A DNA stretch of 64,000 nucleotides from Linnemannia hyalina (lineage: Eukaryota; Mortierellomycota; Mortierellomycetes; Mortierellales; Mortierellaceae), in the NCBI GenBank assembly GCA_019671135.1, contig JAHRHY010000001.1:3100001-3164000 (forward strand), read 5' to 3'. Of this stretch, positions 53,464-64,000 are shown piece by piece. The stretch's first letter is position 1, and the number at the start of each line of letters is the position of its first letter. Position numbers and translations under genes: made by a program. A model generated the notes under the pieces. It worked only from the letters and a program-made list of their open reading frames with translations, ran no database searches and had not been told where the DNA came from.

Positions 53464-54654
53464 CATACTGGAAAAGGAAGACGAAGGGCGGGTCGACTGT
53501 CGCTCTTCGTCCCTTGCCCAGCTTGGAATTGCCTTCCTTGCCTTGCGTTTGCCGCCCTTTTCTCTTTTTTTTTTATCAAATGCTACCTCTCTCCATAGGT
53601 CCCTACTCTTTTCTCTCTTCTTCTCCCTTTTCACTTTCCTTACTTCCTTCTTCACTCTCACCTCCACACTCACACACTCGCACTCTCTCTCTCTCCTTCT
53701 CTGTCTCTTACTACTTCCCTTCTTACCCCCTTCTCCTCCTCCCCTCCCATCATCATCTCACTTCCCTCCATACCCTGCCTTCCTCCTCTCTCATCCTTCA
53801 CCCACCCTCCAACATATCCATACTCCAACACATTAAAAACAAACGACTTACCTTTGCTTTCCTTTGAAGACTTTGACTTATGCCACTTAAAATAAAAATA
53901 AAAAAATCTCAATCACCGATGTCGGTCGGAGCAGTGGGGAATCAGAAAAGTGTTAGTGAAAAGGAAAACATCCATCGACAGGACAGCTTACGAACAAGTT
54001 TCAGTGCCAGAGAAAAAAAAAAAAAAAAAAACTTATTTTTTTTCCCGTTCGTCCTTTCTTTGCAGCAAGTGCGATCGATAAAATTCTTTATTTCGATAGG
54101 CGTCATCGCTTGCGAGTGAGTCAACAATGGGAGGACGGTGGGTGTGTGAGGGTGAAGAAGAGGAGGTGGGGGGGGAAAGAGCGGAGAGTAAGAGTAGAGA
54201 AAAAGAGGGTACAGTATATTAAAGTGGGAATGGAAGGAGCAAAGCGTTGACGAAGCACTGAAGAGAGTGTAAAAGAAGCCTGGGAAAGAACCAAAGGAGG
54301 ATAAAGAAAAGAAAAAAAATATCCAATGTATGGAGAGGCATGGGTCTGTTTCATAGTAATGCGTGGAGCTACAGGAAGGGGACAGAGACCAGCATGAAAA
54401 TTATCGCTTTCATGAGCCGATAGCATGTTCCTTACCAAAGTTGAGACCAAGGGTTGAACAAAACAGCACGCCAGGTGTCTTTTTTTTATTTTGAGTAATT
54501 GAAGCTCTTCAAGCGTTGCATTAGGGTGATATGATGAGTGCAGTTGGGTATAGGTAGCATGGAGAACAAATACAGAATACAAGAGAAAAAAGAGAAAAGA
54601 GAAAAGAGGAACGTGAAAAGATAAAAGAGAAAAGAAAAAAGAAAAAAAAAACGC

Positions 54655-57600
54655 TTACTTCTGCTGCATTGATGCAGCCATGCGAGCTCGGTCGCGGCCG
54701 ACAGCCGCCATCAAGGACTCCAGCTCAACCTGGAACCGGTGGATCTCGGCATTCTTACGTTGCACCACCTGGACCCACTTGGCCTTCCAGGCCTCCAACC
54801 GTTGATCCGTCTGTCGCTTCGCCTCCAGCACAACCTCCTGGAGCTCTTGATCCCGCCTCTCCAATCGTTGCTCCAGTCGCAGGACCACCTGGTCCAGTTC
54901 CTCAAGCGTGTGATGTGAAGCCCTCCGTCGCTCATCAGGTCCACCCGAGGCGGACAATGAGCTCATCGACTCGCTGTCCTGAGTCGATGACCTCCGGTCC
55001 ATCGAAACTCCCATTGGCTCTTGCTTGTCCTTCAACATCCGGATACGCTCCACCACCCTCTCCAACGCAATCGCCCGGTCCTTCCAAACGCCCAGCTCGC
55101 CGGTCTTTTCCTCCAAGCTTCGCTCCAAGCGCTTGTAGTCGTCGACTGTCCACTCTGGAACACCACCTGCGCCTCGATCACGCATCGCCAACTGGATATC
55201 AAACGCCTCCTGAAGCTGCTCACGAAGCTGGTCACGCTGGCATGTCAGCGACATCATCCTAGTCCGCATAATCGCCATCGACTCGGCGTTGGCTGCATCC
55301 TTCTGTGTCGATTGCTTTTGTTGTTGTTGTTGCTGCTGTTGCTGTTGCTGGTTCCGCTGGTCCTTTGTATCCTTCTGTCGCAGAGCGCTGTTCTCGTCCT
55401 CCAAACGGGCCTTGGCAATCTCGGCAGTGCTCAGCTTGGTTTGGAGCTGTTCGACCTGATCCTCCAGCATCCTTGCCAACGTGAGCTTTTCACGGATCAG
55501 CGTAGCGTTCTCGGCCTCGGAGGCAATAACACGCCGCTGCTCAGCAGCCAGACGGAACGAAGTCTCCAGATTGATCCGCTCCAGCTCCTTGACCCGAGCC
55601 TCTAAAACTTCGACGATCCCGCTTGCGCCGTTGGAGGAAGTGGGGGATGTGGTCGAAGGTGATGCGACCACAAGCCCCTCCACTGTCGCCTGGGAAATGT
55701 TGGGCTCCTCCGCATCGACGTTCAAAGATCCTCCTCCCACTGCAAGTGCTTTGCGGTTGGCAAGAGACATCTGGTCAAACTCCATGACCTTGTCCAAGTA
55801 CGCGTTGTGGTAAAACTCGGCCTCAGCCTCTTTCGTCCGGATCCTCACCAGCAAGCCCTGGATGACCTTGCGAATCCTGCCTTGCCCTTCCTCCGTATCG
55901 GCATCCTCCAGCTTCTGATTTCCCATGGCCTCATGCATGTCCAATAGCTCCTCCAGCTGAGCAACCTTGCGTTGACGCTCGGCTTGCTGCAGACGCAGCA
56001 CTTGTTCGAGAGACGACAACTCGACCTGCAGGCGTCTATTCTCGATGTTCAGACTCGTGATGCGTTCCCGAAGTGCGCTCTCCAAGTGTGTCTCATCCCC
56101 AGAGCCCGTCAATCGCAGCTCTGGACGAGTGTGACCAGACTGGAGGTATTGAGCGGGCTTGACCAGGGTTGCCATCGGGATACCAGAGTTGTTGGACGAT
56201 CGGATACTGTGGAAGCTCTCCACGGAGGCGGTCCGTCGGAGGCTTTGCCGGATATCAGCCTCAAACTTGGAGAGTCGCTCTTCCAGATTCAGTTTGCCGA
56301 CGTCGGGGTGGCTGGGCATGTTGGTGGTTGTTAGGGTCTCGGTCGATGTCGGCTTCCGGTCCAAGGTCTTCGGACGTGGATCCTTTTGTTGGTGTTGCTG
56401 TTGACTGTCAGAGTGTGAAGGCGTAGGTGATCCTTTGTTTGCCGTATGGGTATCCGAATCTTGACCGACGGTAGTGTCTGCCTCTGCAGAAGAACTCGAG
56501 GAGCTACCTTTGGAGTGTTTGGCAGAGTCCACAGATTCGATCGACTGGAGCTGGGCCAGTATTCCTTTGCAGCCTTCTCTGAACTCTTGAATATCGCGCT
56601 CGAGTTTCTGCATTTCCTTGACCTTCGCCTTTCGCTCCTCCTCTAGAACTCTCTCCGTGAGCTTAAGTCGTTCCTTCAGGTCGGTCATCTCGGCCAGCCG
56701 CTCATCCTCCTTGTCCTTGAAATTCTTGCGCGCACGATCCTGACTCTCCTGCGCCTGTTGCAGCAACAATCTCAGATCCGTTGTGCCGTACTTTTGGACA
56801 TCAGACTCATCCAGGTCCGCTCGGAGCTGCGTCAATTCCGTCTTGAGCTGGTCCACTGCCTGCAAATGGCGCTTCTCAGCCTCCTGTCGAAGTTCTACAG
56901 AGGTTTTGAGTTGCTCTCGGAGCTTTTCGTTCTCCTCCTGGTATCCCTTGACGATTGCATCCTGCTGAGTCATCTCGTGTCCGATCTGGTCCAGCGTTTG
57001 ATGGTAACTCTCATAGGGCTTGGCGGCGGTTGTGTGCAACTTCAAGAGCTCATCCTCGTACTCATGCATGACCTTGAGCGAGTGGTCTAGCTCCTGCTGC
57101 AGGGTCTTGATCTCGTCGTCGCGAATGCTGAGTATCCGGAGCAACTCGGTATTCCTAGTCATAATGTACTCGGCCTCGGTCTCCATCTGATCCTGAAGGT
57201 CCTCCGATACTCCGAGTGAATGCGACGAGTGGGTCTGGTCGTATGCCGCTGCACTTGCTGATGACTTGGAGTTTCCAGAAGTGCCCTGGTCAGACTGGCG
57301 CTGCTTCTGATATGAGTTACTGGGAGCGGATTCTGACGAGGATTGGAAACGACGGCGGCTAGTGTACTCCTGCTGAAAAGACTCTACAGATGGGTCCTGA
57401 GGGTACTCGGATGAATGCCTAGGACCGTCGTCGTAGCTCTGATGAGGAAGCGAGCTCTGGTCATGATCCTGCCCTGGGAATGCGAACCTTGAATACCGAT
57501 CCTCACCATGGTTCTGTCCAGACTGACCAGAGTCGTAAGATGTCTCCATGTAGCTGGATTGGCGGCGATGATGCGACTGTCGATGTGGGCCAAAGTCATC

Positions 57601-59775
57601 AGAGTATTTCGATGAGATGCTGGGTCCGCCAGGTCGAATGGACGCGTTGCTGAGTTTCGCAGACGTGGCTCCATCTCTGTTAATGTTGGCGCGTGGCGTA
57701 CCAAGTGATCCAGAGTGGCTGTCCGATCTTGACTCTGGGTTGGACGATGTCGGGGATAGTGTAAAGGAGCAGCGACGGGGATAAAGCAGTCCATCTGGAT
57801 TCCTCCGCATGTCCTGTTGCTCTCCATGGTAGGAAGCGTAACCTCGCAGTCCAGGTGAGAGGTCCGGAACAGGGATCCTGATCTGCCCAACCGCCATGGA
57901 GCCATTTGAGTGAGAGGAGGTCGATGTTGGAAGCTTGCCCTCCTTTCCACGCTGATTTGCACTCTGATCTTGGCTTCTAATGTTGCTTGGTTGAATAGCG
58001 TCGGATGTGGAGCGTTGAGGGGCCTTCGATGTAGAGTTGGCCTTCGATCTGGCTATCCGGAGAGCCTCTGCCAAAGCAGTGCTGGGATTACTCAGATCTG
58101 CAGGCCCTCTGTCGGGCTCGGCCCGAGGGGTCGAAGAGCCAGCCCCGTTGAGCTGGGAGTGACTGCCACGTGCAGCTGTTGAAAACGATGCTGATGGTGA
58201 CACTGCGGAGACCACAGTCCTGGAGGATGGTGGGGGGAAAGGGTGAAAAGGAGATGGCTGTGAAGTTGCCCCTGTGAAGCTATTAGAATGGCGAATAAAA
58301 AGAATTATTTACAGGGACAAGGACGGGAGGGAGACGCGTTAGTCGCATGAGCTGTAATACGATCAAGTCAAGCGGTAAATTTTCAAAGAGAATGAGAGAG
58401 TGAGAGAAAGAGAGGAGAGAAAAAGCTGGCGGGAAGATAGGGATGCCTTCCCCTTGGACAGCTCGCAGTACGGCATGTCTACATTTCACAATGCCTAGAG
58501 GCTTGAAAAAACGTAAAGCTGGGAAGAACGACATATTGTAACCTCACTGGGAGGGAAGGAACCATCCCGATGGTACAAAAATATACCGGCTGTAACAGAG
58601 ATCATGCCTGCACATCATGTGGATGTTCAGCTGGGAATGTTCAATGGGAAGGGCAGGACTAGACGGACGAATGAACGAACGAATGAAAGATGAATGATGC
58701 CTTACCTCTGCTTGGGTCGACTACTCTCACTAGCCCTGTTTGGACCTCTTTCTCGTGTTAGGAGCGTGTCCCGATCTTGAATTCCACCTTCCCGATCATC
58801 ATCGTCATCCAAGGATATGCTCACAACGTCGTCTTCCAGATCAGCACGTCTATCAGCCTGTTGTCGGTTAATTGTCCGTTGGTTGTCGTCGTCGTCCTCG
58901 GCGCTTCCCTCTGCGACTGCGTTGGCTGGCATTGATGTCCGACTGGCATTGAAGGGGGGCAGTCTCTTGGCGGCCGTCATTTTTATGACAGAGTTGCTTC
59001 GTAGTGGCTGTTGGTGAGTTGGGGTTGACGCAGCCGTAGTTGTTGCAGTTGTTGTTGTCAGATCGCCAAGTAATGCGGGCTGTCGAGAAGAGAATAGATC
59101 AAGGTCTCCTTCGCTCCCGCTGCTGTACTGGTAGGAGCTGGATGCATGTCCGTTGTGATATGAATTACCACCCGTTCCAACTCCGCGTACCGTTTGAGGC
59201 GAGCCTTGTGGAGTGGTCAGGTTAGAGAGTGTCTGGTTGGCGTTGTGAGAGTGGCGTGGTTGGAGGGTGCGCTGGGAGTCGAGGGAGTATCCGAGGGATG
59301 AGGACGACTGACCGTGCTGCTCATGCTGCTTGTAGGCTGTCGAGGCTGAGTGATCCATGGACGAGACGGAGCTATCCTCGCCTGGCTCGTAATCGATAGA
59401 TGACAAGGTTCCTCCGGAGTGGTGCCTAAAATGTGGCTTATCCAGAATCAATTCTGGGTTCATGAACACGGGGCGCGTCTGCTGGCGATAATGCGGGCGA
59501 AGGCGCGGCTCGGGCTGCTGGGTGGTATAATGCGATGGAGTCGAGCGGGGCGGGTGCGGGATATGGTACACAGGCTGAGGGCTGACTGAATAGTTGTCTT
59601 GCTGCGGGTCGTCGGGTAGGAGGATCTGCTGCTGGCGCCAGGTGATAAAGTCGTAGTCGCGAGGTTGGTGATCGCGCTGGTGTTGGTGGTGGTTTTGGTT
59701 ATGGTGGAGAGGAAGTTCGAGGTGAGGGGCGAGGTTAGTGTCTGTAGTGATGAGAGGAAAAGATCGTTGTGCCAT
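54655..59775 (-). CDS. Large coiled-coil protein of unknown function
   Basis: Two coding exons on - : 59775-58706 and 58219-54655, joined in frame (AG|G), 1544 residues. I do not recognise the family. The first ~700 residues are disordered: His/Gln-rich at the start (NQNHHQHQRDHQPRD), later Ser/Asp-rich. From about 700 to the end it is mainly coiled coil, with heptad-like stretches such as ELLRILSIRDDEIKTLQQEL, ERLKLTERVLEEERKAKVKE and LESALRERITSLNIENRRLQ. An 11-12 Gln run interrupts it near residue 1315. The last segment (WVQVVQRKNAEIHRFQVELE) is weakly reminiscent of centrosomal coiled-coil proteins, too weak to name. A 5' UTR intron is likely (60309-59839: donor CTGCT|GTAAGTA, acceptor TTTGCTTTCCAG). 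The final AAG-TAA-GC also reads as an AA|GTAAGC donor, so a further 3' exon is possible. Confidence 0.72.
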
Positions 59776-62700
59776 TGAGGTTGGGATGAAAAGTGGGAGA
59801 AGCGGGGAGAGGGGAATGTGATTCAGAAGGGTGTGAATCTGGAAAGCAAAAAAAAAGAAAGAAAGAGGAGTGTTCCATGGAGGTCTTTATCAAGTTGTCT
59901 ATCCTAACCCCCTACTTTTACCCCCTTTTGACAGTCGAGGGTGGAGCCAGTGCCCTCAGGGCAGAGAAGTAAAGGCAAAGCAAGGAATTATGTGTTGATA
60001 TGAAAACAAAACACTTGGTCTGTGGTCGAACACCCCCAAAATGAGAAAAATGTCCTATTCGACGCGACTAAAGGACACGAGCAAGGGAGAGACGTGGAGA
60101 CCAGAAAAGGGGCGATGGAGGAAAGAGGAGACACTGCAGATTGCAGCCAAGATAACAGGCCTAGCAGGAACAAAAGAGATGCGAGGAAGGGGAAGGAAGG
60201 GGAGAAAAGGAAGGGGGAGAGGGGAAGGAGAGAGAGAGAGAGAACGAGAGAGGGTGGGACGAGAGAACGAATGAATGAATGAATGAAAGAGGAGGGAGAG
60301 GGTACTTACAGCAGGTAGTTCTAGTTAGAGCTAGGGGTTCGGATGGGACGAGGGGGAGAGAGAGATAGGACGACAAAGAAGGATTGGGGGGAGTAGAGTT
60401 GTGTAAAGTTAAGTTGTGCGTCTTTGTTGGTATTGGAGTGTTGGAGTGGAGAGTAAAGAGAGAGAGAGTGAGGGTGGCGTGAATGGTGAATAGTTGATTG
60501 TGAATGAGAATGGAGAGGATGAAGTGTATGAATGAGAGTAGAAGAGAAGCAAGGAGGGAAGGAGTGTGGGCTGAAGGGAAAAGGAGGAGAAGGAGAGGTG
60601 GGAAGGGTGAAGTGAAGAAGAGTGCAAAGTGAGTGAGAGTTAGTGAGAGAGTGAGGGTAGGATGATGAAGGTGAGAGGATAAGTGAGAAAAAGGTGAAAG
60701 CAGTGAAGGGAGGATGGATGGAGAAGAGGAAGAGAGGTGGGGGGGAGAGAGAGAGAGAGGGAGAGAGAGAGAGAGAACAACAAAAACAACAACAACAACA
60801 ACAACAACAACAGCAACATCAACAATAATAATAGTAAACAATTGACCAAGAGTGAATGCAGCAACAACCAACGGGACCATCCATCGTCCATTGCCCCATT
60901 GCCATTGGGCTAATTGGGTCCACCACATCATAAATAATATGAATGTACCGTATTCCTGTCCCATGAATGGGGAATGAAATGGGTGTGGATGAGAGAGAGA
61001 GTGGGAGAGTGAGAGAAAAGGGTTGCATGCCTGCCTGTCTCAACATCATCCCAGAAATTGAATAACCAATTCAATCGATCACCCACCCTTATCCTCATCC
61101 TCATCCTCATCCTCATGGCTCTCGGCATGAAGTTTTTTTTTTTTTCCTTTTTTTTTTTTTTTTTTCTTCTGAAAGCTGGCTCAAGAGATATCCCGAGTGA
61201 GCATCCCATCCCTCCCTTGCCGTTCTTATTTCTGTCTCTCTCTCCCTCTCTCCATTCTTCCCTCTTTCTTTCTCTTCTCTTTCTAGCCTTGTTGTCGTCT
61301 TTCACCTATCGATGCAAACAACAGCAAGACCAATCGTCATTCTCAAAATAAATGCATGCGGGGGCCTGCGGGGGGTTCTGCGGGGCTCGGGAATGGAAGC
61401 CATCATCCTACCATCCAATGCCGATGCATGCTATTCCCAGATCACTCAAGAAGGACAATCTCTCAATGCAACCTCCTATTTCTCTTTCTTTTTTCAGGGC
61501 AAACACCCTTTTGTTACTTTTCCTGCTGTTTTTCATCTACATCATCAAAGTGCAATGCACCATGGGACACCAATGCACAAGGTTCTTGTTTGGCAAGAGG
61601 TCGATGCGAACAATATAACTATATCCCCATTTGGTGCAGTGTGAACGCTTTGCCCCTTCAGGACACATCAACAAACAAAACCAAAAGAAAGAAGAAAACC
61701 CATCTCCTCCCCGATGAACACCATGTCGTCGTTGTCTGTAGTCCTCTGAACATGGTCTATCTCTCTCTGTCTTTTCTTTTGAAATCAATGCAAGCAAACA
61801 GGGAGCAAACAATGACAGAAAACCACCTCCAATGGCTGGCCCTCGAAGCTACTATCTACATGCCACATACTCTCCTCCTCTTTTCTCTTTTCTTCGCTAC
61901 TTCATTACCTCCTTCTCTCTCCTTGTCGGCAGTAAGTGGGTCCCCTCCTTGAACTTCCATTCTGGCCCAAAAAGTCCGCCTCCCTTTTCATGCGCATGGC
62001 ACAAAACAAAAGGTACTCTTCGATATTTTGCCTCTGGTCTCTCTCTCTCCCTCGATCTCTCTCTCTCACTCTTTCTCTATCCCGACTCTCCCGTTTCTTA
62101 CCTCCCTCGCCCTCTCCTTATCCTCCTCCTCCGTCTTCGTCTCTTATCCTCCCCTTCCCTCCCGCTGGAACCCGTTGGGGCTCGTTGGAACCCATTTGTG
62201 TGACAAACCACTTCCATCCACAGCCTCTTCTTACTGCTTCGCACAAAAAAAAAAAAAAAAAAAAGGCGAAAGAGTTGAGAGACAATAGCTATGCACAATG
62301 ACCATGAATCCTGGGGTTTAACAACATGCAACTTGTGTTTTATTAAACTCTTTTTTTTCCTATGAGTGGTTTACGAAAGACATATTTGGTCTCGACACAC
62401 CACACATGTCGACAAGGCGAAATGAAAAATGACGACCGTGCCGCCATTTTGTTTGTTAAACTACCCTACACAACCTGATGACCCTTTTCATTTTGCCCAA
62501 CATACTCCTCACTTCACCCTGCCTGGAAAAGACAAAAGAAAACAACCACAAAAACAAAAAACGGTCGAGAGCTTTCATATAATAGAGCACTTGAGCCACA
62601 TATTTCTATTTTGTCTGCTGTCTCTTACTATTTTATTTTTTTTACCTTTGGAGGGGGCGTTTTGCCAACAGGAAAAAAGTTACAAAGTCAAAGGGCGAAT

Positions 62701-63622
62701 AGAAAAATACCAAAGACTCAGCGAAAGAAATGATCAAAACTTCAAGGGGAGAAGTGCAAGGGACATAATGAGAAAATGAACGGAGAGACCTTTTCATTTT
62801 TTGAGACGCTCAATAGTTTGATGTTTTGATTCGGTCCCTACACTAATGAGCAAAGAACAGCCTCTTCTCTACCCCCTTTTTTTTTCTCTCATTTTTTCAG
62901 TTGTCAGCAAAACATAACACTTGCACGTTCTGTAACACTTTCAACGGAAAAGGGAGACACTCAATCATCACACATGAGACGACGGACGGTTGACAATGTC
63001 AAAAATATTGTTTGTTGCAAATTCAGCTCCTTGAACTGCGTTTTGTCACGGACCGAACCCCATTGTCAGCCAAAAAAATCACAGGGTCATCGATCTTATT
63101 TACTCATCTCATCCAGGGCAACTAACAAGACTATGTACCTTTACAATAGACTAGTTGGTCTTCAAACAAACTGGCAGGGTAGGGTATGGTTGGCGTTGGA
63201 TGAGCATTGATTTCAGTTGGATGTCCGCAATGCGACAAGCAAAAGTAAATGAAACGAAGCACCAAAATCTCTCACCTAGTTCTTCCATCCTCCGTCTTCC
63301 ATCTCATTTTTTTATTTTGCATTGTTCATTTTGCCCAAAGGTACTAGTTGGCTGACCAAGATTGAAAACAATAACAACAACAACAAAAAAAAAAGTGCGG
63401 CAACATTACCATCTCAGCTCATCATCTGCTCCCTGTTCCTGTTATGTTTGCCAATAAGCCTGTGAACAAAAGCAAGCGCAGCTGATGCGGCATTAACTCT
63501 CTTTCTTTGCTACTGTCAAGCATGTCGGAGACCATACAAGGTATGAAAAAAAGAACATCACAAGAGCCTTGCTCTCGACATGCAATGTAAACAATAAAAA
63601 ATATTGCAGATGGAGGGGCTTC

Positions 63623-63665
<43 letters not shown>

Positions 63666-64000
63666 AAGAGAAAGAGAGAGTGTGTTCGAATGCCACTATT
63701 TAACCACAACGTGGGCGGATCAGAACATGCAGGTCCAGTTTGTGTCCCAAGGAAGAGAGAGAGAGAGAGAGAGAGAGAAAAGTGAGCGAGCAAAGGAATG
63801 CACTTTATGTAAAAATTGGCGGCAACAAAAAGGAGCTTTCCATCACCCCTGGATGTGCACAAGGCCATTTAGAAATTGATGGCCCTGAAAGTGCTGAAAC
63901 AGATAGAGTTGACCTCCATCACATTAACCCGGTGTTTATAAATGACAATGAACGTTCGTAGCTGTAGGTTTCCAAGGCCGTGTCCGTAGTGACAATAGTC
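59776..64000. other. 4.2-kb gene-free right end with simple repeats
   Basis: The part to about 60,900 is the 5' region of the coiled-coil gene, with a probable 5' UTR intron (59839-60309) and strong purine bias. It also contains AAC trinucleotides (about 60776-60812), CCTCAT repeats (61090-61117), a T-rich run (61133-61165), an A-run (62246-62263) and GA runs (63628-63690 and about 63754-63780). Open frames here are Ser/Leu/Pro or Arg/Glu strings produced by the repeats. No protein or RNA gene is recognised. Confidence 0.45.
63628..63690. repeat. GA microsatellite
   Basis: GA dinucleotide run with short interruptions; a second run of about 26 bases lies near 63754-63780. Confidence 0.9.

Larger units (their letters stand above)
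52603..54654. other. 2-kb intergenic region rich in microsatellites
   Basis: Upstream of the CHD gene and downstream of the coiled-coil gene, both on -. It holds a GA run (53191-53250), CCAGT repeats (about 53357-53385), a CA run (53411-53462) and T/A runs. A consensus donor on the - strand (CAAAG|GTAAGT, at 53852/53851) suggests a 5' UTR intron for the CHD transcript. A candidate acceptor after CCTTCCGACCTAG near 52838 is unproven. No protein gene is supported. Confidence 0.5.

Noticed and set aside
53171..53867. + strand frames of about 200 residues in the microsatellite region
   Set aside because: Produced by GA and CA repeats and CT-rich DNA (Arg/Glu, Thr/His and Ser/Leu/Pro strings).
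60161..60964. A 267-residue - strand frame rich in Ser, Leu and Pro
   Set aside because: It lies in purine-biased leader DNA crossing the probable 5' UTR intron and has no domain or coding-like codon use.

Overview
The window is nuclear DNA from a filamentous fungus. Genes are split by short GT-AG introns, mostly 80-130 nt, with polypyrimidine acceptors and AATAAA-type 3' signals. Highly expressed genes prefer C-ending codons, and intergenic DNA is full of CT, GA and CA microsatellites. The gene set (a full-length TOR kinase, a CHD6-9/Kismet-type remodeller, an animal-like tyrosyl-tRNA synthetase, tandem DUF4246 genes) suggests an early-diverging lineage, most likely Mortierellomycotina (Mortierella/Linnemannia). 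That placement is inference. No bacterial operon, CRISPR array, rRNA or tRNA gene was seen.

Region 1 (0.4-16.1 kb, + strand) is compact: cytosolic tyrosyl-tRNA synthetase with a C-terminal EMAPII-like domain, an Mss116-like DEAD-box helicase, a Vps17-like PX-BAR sorting nexin, mitochondrial Hsp70, mitochondrial ribosomal protein bS21m and a large PPR protein. Four of these six genes encode predicted mitochondrial gene-expression or import proteins.

Region 2 (16.1-24.8 kb) is accessory. It holds a 0.92-0.94 kb element with ~165-bp terminal inverted repeats and one unrecognised ORF, a coding-like fragment, two neighbouring genes for small single-pass membrane proteins with PPxY motifs, and an acetate transporter of the GPR1/FUN34/YaaH family (- strand).

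Region 3 (24.8-33.7 kb, + strand) is one gene: TOR kinase, reconstructed here as 18 exons and 2359 residues (HEAT, FAT, FRB, kinase, FATC). Its FRB domain departs from mTOR at several rapamycin-contact positions.

Region 4 (33.7-43.9 kb) is gene-poor. It holds a secreted repeat protein, a decayed DUF4246 pseudogene followed directly by an intact DUF4246 paralogue, and a Thr-rich GPI-anchored surface protein.

Region 5 (43.9-59.8 kb, - strand) has two very large genes: a 2553-residue subfamily-III CHD remodeller with a Gln/Ala-rich N-terminus and a first intron of the GC-AG type, and a 1544-residue coiled-coil protein of unknown function. The last 4.2 kb shows no convincing gene.

Exon borders were read by hand from splice motifs, reading frame and family conservation. 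They are models, not transcript-supported.
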